Source: Mesorhizobium opportunistum WSM2075
Lineage (GTDB): Bacteria > Pseudomonadota > Alphaproteobacteria > Rhizobiales > Rhizobiaceae
NCBI RefSeq assembly: GCF_000176035.2
Contig: NC_015675.1
Span: 744,001-808,000, forward strand
Reading direction: 5' to 3'
Length of the DNA stretch: 64,000 nucleotides
Part shown: piece by piece, positions 26,719 through 35,902 of the stretch
Layout of the letters: each line of letters opens with the position of its first letter
Position numbering within the stretch: position 1 is the first letter of the stretch
Notes under the pieces: generated by a model
The model's input: only the letters and a program-made list of their open reading frames with translations
What the model was told of the DNA's origin: nothing
Database searches by the model: none
Made by a program: the position numbers and the translations under genes

Positions 26719-27746
26719 CTGAAATCACCCATATGCGGCGCGAGATCGAGGAGATCCCGCAGGCCGTCACCCGCCTGCTCGACGGCTCCGGCACCGTGAT
26801 CGAGGAAGCCGGACGCGGCATCAAGGGACGCGACCCGCATTTCGTCGTCACCGTGGCGCGCGGCTCGTCCGACCATGCCGCCACCTTCATGAAATATGCC
26901 GTCGAACTGACCGCGGGCCTTGCCGTCGCCTCGGTTGGCCCTTCCATCGCTTCGATCTATGGCCGCAAACTCCGGCTCACCGGATCGGCGTGCCTGGCGA
27001 TCTCGCAGTCGGGCAAGAGCCCCGACATCGTCGCCATGGCCGAAACCGCACGGACCGGCGGCGCCCTGACCATCGCCATCACCAACACCGCCGATTCGCC
27101 GCTGGCGCGGGCCTCGGATTATGCAATCGACATCCTGGCCGGGCCCGAGCGCAGCGTCGCGGCGACCAAGACCTTCATCAATTCCGCCGTTGCCGGCCTC
27201 GCCTTGATGGCGCATTCCACCGGCGACGCCGCACTGCTTGCCGCACTTGCGCGCCTGCCCGAACATTTCGGCAAGGCGATCGCCTGCGACTGGATGAGCG
27301 TGCTGGCCGAAACGATCGAAAAGCAGAAGTCGCTGTTCATCCTCGGCCGCGGGCCGTCCGCGGCGATGGCCAACGAGGCGGCGCTGAAATTCAAGGAGAC
27401 CTGCGGCATGCATGCCGAGGCCTACAGCGCGGCCGAAGTCATGCACGGCCCGCTGGCGCTGATCGGCCCGGATTTTCCGGTGCTGGCGCTGGCCGCGCGC
27501 GATGCGTCCGAACCGTCGGTCGCCGAAGCCGCCGACAGCCTGGCAGCCAAGGGCGCGCCGGTGTTCGTCACCTCCGCGCTTGCCAACCGTGCCACGCGCC
27601 TGCCGCATGTCGCCACCGGCCACCCGCTGACCGACCCGCTGACGCTGATCGTCTCCTTCTACATGTTCGTCGAGGCCTTCGCGCGCCATCGCGGCCTCGA
27701 TCCGGACACGCCGCGCAACCTTCGCAAGGTGACGGAGACCGTATGA
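26715..27746 (+). CDS. SIS-domain glucosamine-6-phosphate deaminase (NagB-II type)
   Basis: 343 residues with two SIS domains and no glutaminase domain: VTVARGSSDHAATFMKY, AISQSGKSPDIVAMAE, ERSVAATKTF in the first, FILGRGPSAAMANEAALKFKE and AEVMHGPLALI in the second. This is the C-terminal half of GlmS standing alone, the form known as NagB-II, which converts glucosamine-6-phosphate to fructose-6-phosphate and ammonia. It overlaps the regulator before it and nagA after it by four bases each (ATGA), so it is tightly coupled to deacetylation. Confidence 0.9.
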   Translation: MTEITHMRREIEEIPQAVTRLLDGSGTVIEEAGRGIKGRDPHFVVTVARGSSDHAATFMKYAVELTAGLAVASVGPSIASIYGRKLRLTGSACLAISQSGKSPDIVAMAETARTGGALTIAITNTADSPLARASDYAIDILAGPERSVAATKTFINSAVAGLALMAHSTGDAALLAALARLPEHFGKAIACDWMSVLAETIEKQKSLFILGRGPSAAMANEAALKFKETCGMHAEAYSAAEVMHGPLALIGPDFPVLALAARDASEPSVAEAADSLAAKGAPVFVTSALANRATRLPHVATGHPLTDPLTLIVSFYMFVEAFARHRGLDPDTPRNLRKVTETV

Positions 27747-28909
27747 GCGATCGTTTTGCCCTGACTGGCGCCCGGATTTTCGACGGCGACGACTGGCATG
27801 AAGGCGCGGCGCTCGTCGTGCGCGACGGCCTCGTCGAGGCTATTTTGCCCACCGGCGCCATCCCTTCGGACGTCCGCGTCGTCGACACCGGCGGCGGCAT
27901 GCTGGTGCCGGGCTTCGTCGACATCCAGGTCAATGGCGGCGGCGGCGTCATGCTCAACGACCACCCCGACGTCGCCTCGATCGAGACCATATGCCGGGCG
28001 CACGCGCCGTTCGGCACGACCGCGCTGCTGCCGACGCTGATCACCGACACGCCTGACATCACCGCCGCAGCGATTGCCGCCGGCGAAGCAGCGACGCTGC
28101 GGAAGGTGCCGGGCTTCCTCGGCCTGCATCTCGAAGGGCCGCATCTGTCGATCGCGCGCAAGGGCGCGCATGATCCGGCGCTGATCCGGCCGATGACGGA
28201 CGCCGACCAGGCGATGCTGATCGCGGCGCGGCGGAAGCTGCCGGTGCTGCTCACCACGATAGCGCCCGAATCCGTCGAGCCGGCCCGCGTCACGGCATTG
28301 ACCAGAGCCGGCATCATCGTCAGCCTCGGCCATTCGGACACCGGCTATGCCACGGCAAATGCCTTCGCCGAGGCGGGAGCCAGCGTGGTCACCCACCTGT
28401 TCAACGCGATGAGCCAGATCGGCAACCGCGAGCCGGGGCTGGCGGGCACGGCGATCGACATCGGCACCTTGTCCGCGGGGCTGATCGCCGACGGTATCCA
28501 CGTCCATCCGGCGACCATCAGGATCGCACTCGAGGCCAAGCAGGGGCCTGGCAAGATCGTGCTGGTCACCGACGCGATGGCGACGATCGGCACCGACACG
28601 ACCTCGTTCACGCTCAACGGCCGCACCATCTATCGCAAGGACGGGAGTCTCAGGCTTGCCGACGGGACGCTGGCCGGCGCCGACCTCGACATGATCTCGG
28701 CCATCCGGTTCATGCACCGCGTCGTCGGGCTCGACCTTTCCGAAGCCTTGCGTATGGCCTCGCTCTATCCGGCGCAGGCGATCGGCCAGTCGCACCGGCT
28801 TGGCCGCCTTGCCAACGGCACGGCGGCGGATATCGTTGCGCTGTCGGACGATCTCGGCATAGGAAGCGTCTGGATCGGCGGCGACGAGGTTTTTTCAGCC
28901 GGCGCGTAA
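27743..28909 (+). CDS. nagA: N-acetylglucosamine-6-phosphate deacetylase
   Basis: 388 residues of the amidohydrolase fold. Visible motifs are [13 protein letters not shown], the metal-ligand [29 protein letters not shown] and [10 protein letters not shown] with the catalytic Asp. It removes acetate from GlcNAc-6-phosphate to feed the SIS deaminase coded just upstream. The start lies in an ATGA overlap. The next gene, an FAD oxidase, starts 17 bp downstream and may be in the same transcript. Confidence 0.95.
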   Translation: MSDRFALTGARIFDGDDWHEGAALVVRDGLVEAILPTGAIPSDVRVVDTGGGMLVPGFVDIQVNGGGGVMLNDHPDVASIETICRAHAPFGTTALLPTLITDTPDITAAAIAAGEAATLRKVPGFLGLHLEGPHLSIARKGAHDPALIRPMTDADQAMLIAARRKLPVLLTTIAPESVEPARVTALTRAGIIVSLGHSDTGYATANAFAEAGASVVTHLFNAMSQIGNREPGLAGTAIDIGTLSAGLIADGIHVHPATIRIALEAKQGPGKIVLVTDAMATIGTDTTSFTLNGRTIYRKDGSLRLADGTLAGADLDMISAIRFMHRVVGLDLSEALRMASLYPAQAIGQSHRLGRLANGTAADIVALSDDLGIGSVWIGGDEVFSAGA

Positions 28910-28925
28910 TCCTGGAAGCGGGCCC

Positions 28926-30038
28926 ATGCAGGCAATCGACTGTGTTGTCGCCGGAGCAGGCGTCGTCGGGCTTGCCGTCGCCAGGGCGCTTGCCTTGTCG
29001 GGCCGCGAGGTGGTGGTCATCGAGCAAGCCGATGCGATCGGCACCGTCACCAGTTCGCGCAATTCCGAAGTCATCCACGCCGGGCTCCATTATGCGCCGG
29101 GCAGCCTGAAGGCCCGGCTCTGCGTCGAAGGCCGCCGGCTCCTCTACGCCTACTGCGCCGAGCACGGCGTCGCCCATGCACGGACCGGCAAGCTGATCGT
29201 CGCCAGCGAGCCAGGGCAGATGGACGGGTTGCGGACGATCCAGGCCAATGCGCGCCGCTGCGGGGTCGAGGATCTCGAGCTTTTGACACGCGGCGAAGCC
29301 GAAAGCCTGGAGCCGGCGCTGACATGCGCCGGCGCGCTGCTGTCGCCGTCGACCGGCATCGTCGACAGCCATGCCTTGATGCTGTCGCTGCGCGGCGACG
29401 CCGAGGCGGCCGGCGCGGCCTTCGCTTTCCTGACCTGCGTGGCCGGCGCGACGATCGACGCCGACGGGATCCGTGTCGACACGCGCGATGCCGATGGCGA
29501 GACCTTCGCTTTGGAGGCCCGCGCCTTCGTCAACGCCGCGGGCCTCGACGCGCAGGCCATGGCCGGCCGGATCGAGGGGTTCCCGCAAAGCCTCATCCCC
29601 CGGCAGTGGCTGGCGCGCGGAAATTATTTCGCGCTTCCAGGCCGGTCGCCGTTTTCGCGGCTGATCTACCCGGTTCCGGTCGAAGGCGGCCTCGGTGTCC
29701 ACCTGACGCACGATCTCAGCGGCAGCGCGCGCTTTGGGCCTGATGTCGAATGGATCGACCATGTGGATTACACGGTCGATCCAGGCCGGAGCGCCGTCTT
29801 CTACGAAGCGATCCGCCGTTATTGGCCCGACCTTGGCGATGGCGCCCTGCAACCGGCCTATGCCGGCATCAGGCCGAAACTGTCGGGTCCCGGCCAGCCG
29901 GCGGCCGACTTCATGATCCAGGGTCCGGGCGATCATGGCCTCGGCCGGATCGTCAACCTGTTCGGCATAGAGAGCCCCGGCCTGACGGCAAGCCTGGCGA
30001 TCGCCGATCATGTCGTCGCGCTGCTGTACCCGGAATGA
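28926..30038 (+). CDS. FAD-dependent oxidoreductase, L-2-hydroxyglutarate oxidase-like
   Basis: 370 residues. The FAD-binding [20 protein letters not shown], then [21 protein letters not shown], the [10 protein letters not shown] segment and the C-terminal [20 protein letters not shown] are the pattern of the LhgO/L2HGDH group of DAO-type flavoproteins. These oxidise L-2-hydroxyglutarate or related 2-hydroxy acids to 2-keto acids. It follows nagA by 17 bp, although the activity has no evident place in amino-sugar breakdown; D-lactate from MurQ is the wrong stereoisomer for the family. Confidence 0.87.
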   Translation: MQAIDCVVAGAGVVGLAVARALALSGREVVVIEQADAIGTVTSSRNSEVIHAGLHYAPGSLKARLCVEGRRLLYAYCAEHGVAHARTGKLIVASEPGQMDGLRTIQANARRCGVEDLELLTRGEAESLEPALTCAGALLSPSTGIVDSHALMLSLRGDAEAAGAAFAFLTCVAGATIDADGIRVDTRDADGETFALEARAFVNAAGLDAQAMAGRIEGFPQSLIPRQWLARGNYFALPGRSPFSRLIYPVPVEGGLGVHLTHDLSGSARFGPDVEWIDHVDYTVDPGRSAVFYEAIRRYWPDLGDGALQPAYAGIRPKLSGPGQPAADFMIQGPGDHGLGRIVNLFGIESPGLTASLAIADHVVALLYPE

Positions 30039-30113
30039 CCGGTGCCGTTGGGAGTTTGTCATCCCGAACAGACGTCATGAAACCTTTTGATTTTGAGTCC
30101 GTTGTCGCAGCGT

Positions 30114-32162
30114 ATGTCCGAGGCGAAACCCAAATCGACACCGGCCGACGGCATCAGACCGCGCGGCAACCCGAAGCCGCGTCGAGGAAAGTCGCGACGG
30201 CAAGGGCCGCGTGACCAGACGTCAGGCGAGCCGGGCGAAGAAAAGCCAACGCCCGCCGACGCAGCGCCGGAGGTCGACGGCCAGGCGGGGCCGCCACCGG
30301 AAGCTATCGAACCCGATCCGCAGCTGACGCCCGAGGAGGCCGAGCAGGCGCGCAAGAAATACCTGCTGCGGCGTTTCTGGATCGGCGGACGCGGCTATTG
30401 GGGACGGCAGGGCGACAAGCTCGCCTGGCCGCTCACAATCGGGCTGTTGATCCTGATCGTCATCAATGTCGGCTTCCAGTACGGGATCAACGTCTGGAAC
30501 CGCGCGTTCTTCGACGCCATCGAGCAACGCAACGTCCACACCGTCTATGTGCTCAGCGCTATATTCCTGCCCCTCGTTGCCGGAAGCGCGAGCCTTGTCA
30601 TCGCGCAGGTTTATCTGCGCATGACGATGCAGCGCCGCTGGCGATCCTGGCTCACGACGTCGGTCATAGCGCGCTGGCTTACCAATGGCCGCTACTATCA
30701 GTTGAACCTCGTCGCGGGCGACCATTCGAACCCCGAAGCCCGCCTCACCGAGGATCTGCGGATCGCCACCGAGTCGCCCGTCGATTTCATCTCCGGCGTG
30801 ATCATCGCCACACTGTCGGCCTCGACCTTCATCGTGGTGCTGTGGACGATCGGCGGAGCCTTGAGCTTCACATTGGGAGGCTCGACCTTCACCGTGCCCG
30901 GTTTCCTCGTCATCACGGCCGTGATCTATGCCGCGATCACCTCCACCTCGATGGTCATCATCGGCCGCGATTTCGTCCGGCTGTCCGAGGAAAAGAACCA
31001 GTCGGAAGCCGAGTTCCGCTACGTGCTGACCCGCGTGCGCGAAAACGGCGAGAGCATTGCCTTGCTCGGCGGCGAGGAGGAGGAGCGCAGCGGCATCGAC
31101 AGGACCTTTGCCGGCGTGCTGAAGCGATGGGCACAACTGACCGGACAGCATATGCGCACGGCACTGGTCTCGCAGGGCTCGAGCCTGTTCGCGCCGGTCG
31201 TGCCGGTGCTGCTGTGCGCGCCAAAATTTCTCGAAGGCTCGATGTCGCTCGGCCAGGTCATGCAGGCGGCCTCGGCCTTCGCCATCGTGCAGAGCGCCTT
31301 CGGGTGGCTGGTCGACAATTATCCACGTCTTGCCGACTGGAACGCCTCCGCACGCCGCATCGCCTCGCTGATGATGTCGCTCGATGGGCTGGAGCGCGCC
31401 GAGCAGAGCGACGAGCTGGGGCGTATCAAGCGTGGCGAGACCGGCAACGGCGCGATGCTCAGCCTCGACAATCTCTCCGTGACGCTCGACGACGGCTCCT
31501 CCGTGGTCAAGGAAACGAAGGTCGAAATCGAACCGGGAGAGCGGGTGCTGGTGGCCGGCGAATCCGGTTCGGGCAAGTCGACCTTGGTGCGGGCCGTTGC
31601 GGGCCTGTGGCCATGGGGCGGTGGCAACGTCAATTTCCACGCCGGCAGGCGCCTGTTCATGCTGCCGCAACGCCCCTACATCCCCACCGGCACGCTTCGC
31701 CGCGCGGTCGCCTATCCCGCGGCGGCGGACAAGTGGACGATCAAGCAGATCAAGGCTGCCCTCGACAAGGTGGGGCTCGGCTATCTCACCGACAGGATCA
31801 AGGAAGAGGCGCCATGGGACCAGACGCTGTCGGGTGGCGAAAAGCAGCGCCTCGCCTTCGCGCGCCTGCTGCTGCATCGCCCCGATATCGTGGTGCTGGA
31901 TGAGGCGACCTCGGCGCTCGACGAGAAGAGCCAGGACACGATGATGATGACGGTGATCCGCGAACTGCCTGATGTCACCATCATCAGCGTGGCGCATCGC
32001 GCGGAGCTCGAAGCCTTTCACAGCCGCAAGATCACCCTGGAAAGGCGTGAGGGCGGCGCCAAGCTCGTCAGCGATATCGACCTCGTCCCGCGCAAGCGCA
32101 AACGCAGCTTGCTGAAGCGTGCCTTGTGGGGCTCCGGCTCCGGCGCTTCCAACCGTGGTTAG
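30114..32162 (+). CDS. SbmA/BacA-like ABC transporter (fused membrane and ATPase domains)
   Basis: About 682 residues from the ATG at 30114. A basic, proline-rich, low-complexity N-terminus (residues 1-85) is followed by about six membrane helices of the SbmA/BacA type (RNVHTVYVLSAIFLPLVAG, YYQLNLVAGDHSNPEARLTEDLR) and an ATPase domain: Walker A GESGSGKST, signature LSGGEKQR, Walker B IVVLDEATSALD. The layout matches the YddA/ABCD-type half-transporters, related to rhizobial BacA, which imports peptides. Substrate unknown. The stop TAG lies at the start of a repeat-like TTAGAGCGGTTCA sequence. Confidence 0.9.
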   Translation: MSEAKPKSTPADGIRPRGNPKPRRGKSRRQGPRDQTSGEPGEEKPTPADAAPEVDGQAGPPPEAIEPDPQLTPEEAEQARKKYLLRRFWIGGRGYWGRQGDKLAWPLTIGLLILIVINVGFQYGINVWNRAFFDAIEQRNVHTVYVLSAIFLPLVAGSASLVIAQVYLRMTMQRRWRSWLTTSVIARWLTNGRYYQLNLVAGDHSNPEARLTEDLRIATESPVDFISGVIIATLSASTFIVVLWTIGGALSFTLGGSTFTVPGFLVITAVIYAAITSTSMVIIGRDFVRLSEEKNQSEAEFRYVLTRVRENGESIALLGGEEEERSGIDRTFAGVLKRWAQLTGQHMRTALVSQGSSLFAPVVPVLLCAPKFLEGSMSLGQVMQAASAFAIVQSAFGWLVDNYPRLADWNASARRIASLMMSLDGLERAEQSDELGRIKRGETGNGAMLSLDNLSVTLDDGSSVVKETKVEIEPGERVLVAGESGSGKSTLVRAVAGLWPWGGGNVNFHAGRRLFMLPQRPYIPTGTLRRAVAYPAAADKWTIKQIKAALDKVGLGYLTDRIKEEAPWDQTLSGGEKQRLAFARLLLHRPDIVVLDEATSALDEKSQDTMMMTVIRELPDVTIISVAHRAELEAFHSRKITLERREGGAKLVSDIDLVPRKRKRSLLKRALWGSGSGASNRG

Positions 32163-32200
32163 AGCGGTTCATCCTGTTTCCGAAAAAAGGCCTGGCCTGA

Positions 32201-33715
32201 TCAGGATGCGTAGAGGTCCTTGTAGGCGTCGCGCAGAAGATTCTTCTGGACCTTGCCCATCGTGTTGCGCGGCAGTTCGTCGACGAAGATCACCTGCTTC
32301 GGATGCTTGTACTTCGCCACGCGCCCGGCGATGGCGCGGAGGATTTCGGCGCCGGTGATCCGCGACGCCGGCGCCCGCACGACGACCGCGGTGACGCCTT
32401 CGCCGAAATCTGGATGGGCGACGCCGATGACGGCGCTTTCCAAGACCCCGTCGAGCGCGTCGATCTCGCTTTCGAGTTCCTTCGGATAGATGTTGTAGCC
32501 GCCCGAAATGATCAGGTCCTTGCCCCGGCCGACAATGTGGACATAGCCGTCGGCGTCGATCATGCCGAGATCGCCTGTGATGAAGAAGCCGTCGGCACGG
32601 AATTCCGCCTTGGTCTTATCCGGCATGCGCCAGTAGCCGCCGAACACGTTTGGACCCTTCACCTCGATCATGCCGACCTCGCTTTGGGCCAGCGTCCTGC
32701 CGCTGTCGGGATCGGCGATGCGCAGCGACACGCCGGGCAAGGGGAAACCGACGGTGCCTGCGCGCCGTTCGCCCTCATACGGGTTCGACGTGTTCATGTT
32801 GGTTTCGGTCATGCCGTAGCGTTCGAGGATGGCGTGGCCGGTGCGCTCGCGCCAGGCCCTGTGCGTCTCGGCCAGCAGCGGCGCCGAGCCCGACACGAAC
32901 AGGCGGATTGTCTTCGTCGCCTCGCGGTCCAGGCCATCCTGCTGCAGCAGGCGTACGTAGAAGGTCGGCACGCCCATCAGCACTGTTGCGCGCGACAGCA
33001 GCGAGACGATGCGGCCCGCGTCGAATTTCTGTTCGAACAGCATCGAGGCGCCGGCCATCAGGACAACGTTGGTGGCGACGAACAGGCCATGGGTGTGGAA
33101 GATCGGCAGCGCGTGGATCAGCACATCGTCCGCCGTGAAGCGCCATTGATCGACCAGCACCCGAGCGTTCGAGGCCAGATTTTCGTGGCTGAGCATGGCG
33201 CCTTTCGAGCGACCGGTCGTTCCCGACGTGTAGAGGATCGCGGCAAGATCGTCCCCGCCCCGCACGACATCATGGAAGTCGGACGATTGCCGCGATGCCT
33301 GGTCCGCCAGCGATCCCTGGCCGTTGCGGTCGAGCGTGACCACGACGGCGCCGGACGGCTCAACCATCGCAGCGACATCCGCAGCCCTTGCAGGATCGCA
33401 GACGATGACCCGAGGTGCAGCGTCGTCGAAGAAATAGCCAAGTTCGGTCAGCGTATAGGCGGTGTTGAGCGGCAGGAAGACGGCACCGGCGCGCACGCAG
33501 GCGAGATAGAGCAGGACCGCCTCCGGGCTCTTCTCGACCTGCACGGCCACCCGATCGCCGGGCTCGACACCCAATTGCAGCAGCGCATGCGCGAGCTGTC
33601 CCGACCGCGCCAGCATGTCGCCATGGGTGAGCGAGCGGCCATCGTCGGTTTCCATCAACAGATGCCCGGGCACCGGCATCCGGGACCGGAACGCATCGAA
33701 CAGATGATTGCTCAT
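32201..33715 (-). CDS. matB: Malonyl-CoA synthetase
   Basis: 504 residues from the ATG at 33715 with a GGAAGAG site. It is an ANL-family AMP-forming ligase: P-loop YTSGTTGRSKGAML, ERYGMTETNMN, GDLGMIDADGYVHIVGRGKDLI and the C-terminal PRNTMGKVQKNLLRD lysine motif. The opening MSNHLFDAFRSRMP and the AVQVEKSPEAVLLYLACVRAG stretch closely resemble rhizobial MatB, which joins malonate and CoA. The usual partners matA (decarboxylase) and matC (carrier) are not next to it; a GntR regulator lies 180 bp upstream on the same strand. Confidence 0.9.
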   Translation of the reverse strand: MSNHLFDAFRSRMPVPGHLLMETDDGRSLTHGDMLARSGQLAHALLQLGVEPGDRVAVQVEKSPEAVLLYLACVRAGAVFLPLNTAYTLTELGYFFDDAAPRVIVCDPARAADVAAMVEPSGAVVVTLDRNGQGSLADQASRQSSDFHDVVRGGDDLAAILYTSGTTGRSKGAMLSHENLASNARVLVDQWRFTADDVLIHALPIFHTHGLFVATNVVLMAGASMLFEQKFDAGRIVSLLSRATVLMGVPTFYVRLLQQDGLDREATKTIRLFVSGSAPLLAETHRAWRERTGHAILERYGMTETNMNTSNPYEGERRAGTVGFPLPGVSLRIADPDSGRTLAQSEVGMIEVKGPNVFGGYWRMPDKTKAEFRADGFFITGDLGMIDADGYVHIVGRGKDLIISGGYNIYPKELESEIDALDGVLESAVIGVAHPDFGEGVTAVVVRAPASRITGAEILRAIAGRVAKYKHPKQVIFVDELPRNTMGKVQKNLLRDAYKDLYAS

Positions 33716-33895
33716 GAACTCTTCCTGCGGTGACGGCAATGGCGGCGCCGGGCACACGCTTCTGGCCGCATGCGTCGGCGGCGAAGCGTTCGCGTTTCCT
33801 GGCCGTGCCGTCAAGACCGCAAACGGCGATCCCGCCCGCAACGTCGGTCGCGAATGATTGGAATGATCGGCGGCGGCCCGACGATCGAGGCCTCG

Positions 33896-34624
33896 CTAGC
33901 GTCGGGCGCGTTCGGCCGGGGCGGCGGCCGTTTCGTTCTGCTTGAAGCGCTCCATGCACATGGAAGCGGTCAGCTGGTAGTGATCGATCAGTGCCTGGAC
34001 GGCACCGTCGGCATTGCCATCCAGCGCGCATTCGGCGATCAGCCGGTGTTCGGCGAAACCGTCGCGCTGGATGCCTTCGCCGTCATTGGCCATTTGCCGG
34101 TAGCGGTAGGCGTGATCGGAAAGCTGATCGCAGAAACCCACCAGCCAGTGCGACCGGCAGGCCGAGATCAGCACCCGATGGAAGGTGCGGTGCAATTTCT
34201 CCCAATCCGGATTGATCGACGGGAGATCATGCCGTGACGCGCGCCCCAGGCGATGCAGCGCCAGCACCAGCTGTTCTTCCCATTCGGCGGTGCGGTGGGC
34301 AATGGATTCGCGAAGGGCGCGTTCCTCGAGCCAGCAGCGGGTGCGCGTCAGCTCCTCGAGCTCCGTCGCGGTGACCGGCATGATGAAGAAGCCGCGCTGG
34401 TCGTGGCGGCCAAGAAGCCCTTCGGAGGCAAGGCGGTTGAGGGCTTCCCGAACCGGAGAGGCGCCGGCGCCATACTTGGAAACAACCCACTCGACCCGCA
34501 GCTTGCTTTCAGTTTCGAGAGCGCCGCCGAGAAGATCATCGCGCAGCTGATGATAGACCGTACTGGCAAGCGTGCTTTTGGATCCTGTGCCGTCGTCGTT
34601 CAGATTGGCAGCTCCGTAGGTCAA
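33896..34624 (-). CDS. GntR-family regulator (FadR/FCD type)
   Basis: 242 residues. The N-terminal winged helix is visible (STVYHQLRDDLLGGALE, SPVREALNRLASEGLL), and the all-helical FCD effector domain follows, with its metal-ligand-like residues (FHRVLISACRSHWL, AEHRLIAECALDGN). It lies upstream of matB on the same strand, so it may be the malonate regulator (MatR role), but the pairing is inferred only from position. A perfect GTACATGTAC palindrome 65 bp upstream could be its own operator. Confidence 0.88.
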   Translation of the reverse strand: MTYGAANLNDDGTGSKSTLASTVYHQLRDDLLGGALETESKLRVEWVVSKYGAGASPVREALNRLASEGLLGRHDQRGFFIMPVTATELEELTRTRCWLEERALRESIAHRTAEWEEQLVLALHRLGRASRHDLPSINPDWEKLHRTFHRVLISACRSHWLVGFCDQLSDHAYRYRQMANDGEGIQRDGFAEHRLIAECALDGNADGAVQALIDHYQLTASMCMERFKQNETAAAPAERARR

Positions 34625-35021
34625 AAGACGACTCCTTTGTCCCCAATTCTGAATTTGGGCAATTCGAGTCCGGAAACAGTCCCTCTCCGTACATGTACCC
34701 TATAACGCCTACCTTTGGACGCTCAAGCAGAAGATCGCGTTATTGTACTTTAGAACAAAGAAATATACGCCAATCCGCCGCCGGATCGTGCAGATTTCAC
34801 GCGGCTACAACCAGTGGAAGCTTAACATGTTTTGTATGCACGCAGGATCATCTATTCCTGCGTGCTTGTGCGAGCATCTTTTCTGTCGCGCGCAAAGACA
34901 ACGAGGCGCGCGCAGCTATCGGGCGGCCTTGGCGAAACTGATTCGGCCGGGCCGGACCCGGAGGGCGTCCGCACGCTCCTTAGCCGGCCTTTTGCAATTG
35001 AAATGGATGATCGCGCCGCAT
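34625..35021. other. Intergenic region without a gene (GntR regulator upstream region)
   Basis: 397 bp upstream of the GntR gene and downstream of rpe. It is lower in GC around 34680-34860 than its flanks. The only pattern I can support is the palindrome at 34689-34698. Short frames here have no ribosome-binding site and no protein-like composition. Confidence 0.5.
34689..34698. promoter_or_regulatory. Palindrome GTACATGTAC, candidate GntR operator
   Basis: A perfect 10-bp palindrome 65 bp upstream of the GntR start, in an otherwise AT-richer stretch. GntR/FCD regulators commonly bind GT-AC palindromes. Position fits autoregulation. Confidence 0.4.
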
Positions 35022-35699
35022 TTAGCCGGCGGCCTTGTCGGCCGCCGTCCGGATCGCCTCGATGTTGGCCCGGTAGGCTTCGACGCTGCCGCCCTTGAAG
35101 ATGGCGGCGCCGGCGACCAGCACGTCGGCGCCGGCAGCGGTGACCAGGGGCGCTGTTTCAGCCGAAATGCCACCGTCGATCTCGATGCGGATCGGCCGAT
35201 CGCCGATCAGTGCCTTGACTCGTCTCACCTTGTCGACGATCCCTGGAATGAAGGCCTGACCGCCGAAACCCGGATTGACGGTCATGATCAGGATCAGGTC
35301 AAGACGGTCGAGCACGTATTCGACAGCGCTTTCCGGCGTCGCCGGGTTGAGCGAGACACCGGCTTTCTTGCCGAGATTCCTGATGGTCTGCAGCGAGCGG
35401 TCGAGATGCGGCCCGGCCTCGGCGTGCACCGTCATGCCGTCACAGCCGGCGTCGGCGAAGGCGGCGAGATAGGGATCGGCCGGCGCGATCATCAGATGGC
35501 AGTCGAAGAAGGCCTTGGTGCGGCTGCGGATCGCCTTGATGACCGGCGGGCCGAAGGTGATGTTGGGGACGAAATGGCCATCCATGACATCGAGATGTAT
35601 CCAGTCGGCGCCAGCGGCCGCGACGGCCTCGACTTCGTCGCCAAGCCTGGAAAAGTCCGAAGCCAGCACCGAAGGTGCGATCAAGGTCTTTTTGCTCAT
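35022..35699 (-). CDS. rpe: Ribulose-phosphate 3-epimerase
   Basis: 225 residues from the ATG at 35699, preceded by GGAAAGG. Rpe motifs in order: [53 protein letters not shown] and [12 protein letters not shown]. It interconverts ribulose-5-phosphate and xylulose-5-phosphate in the pentose phosphate pathway. It stands alone on the minus strand; the terminator at 35852-35879 separates it from the secreted-protein operon upstream. Confidence 0.95.
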   Translation of the reverse strand: MSKKTLIAPSVLASDFSRLGDEVEAVAAAGADWIHLDVMDGHFVPNITFGPPVIKAIRSRTKAFFDCHLMIAPADPYLAAFADAGCDGMTVHAEAGPHLDRSLQTIRNLGKKAGVSLNPATPESAVEYVLDRLDLILIMTVNPGFGGQAFIPGIVDKVRRVKALIGDRPIRIEIDGGISAETAPLVTAAGADVLVAGAAIFKGGSVEAYRANIEAIRTAADKAAG

Positions 35700-35849
35700 C
35701 TCGCGGCCTTTCCGGGCGCCTTTTTTCATGCCGGCCACCCTGGATCGACTGCCTAATGCGCGGCGGACGACTTGTCGAGGGTGCCGGCACGGCGGCTCCA
35801 CGGGCTCGGGTGGCGTTACGGCTAATTTCCGCTGCCCGGCGCCGTGACG

Positions 35850-35879
35850 AAAAACCCGCCGGATCGCTCCGGCGGGTTT
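35850..35879 (-). terminator. Rho-independent terminator of the secreted-protein operon
   Basis: AAACCCGCCGG (35852-35862) pairs perfectly with CCGGCGGGTTT (35869-35879) around a 6-base loop. On the minus strand it is followed by a run of five T (35850-35854). It lies 24 bp after the stop of the large Cys-rich protein. Confidence 0.9.
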
Positions 35880-35902
35880 CTGGTCTGGCATCGAGCAGAT
35901 GG

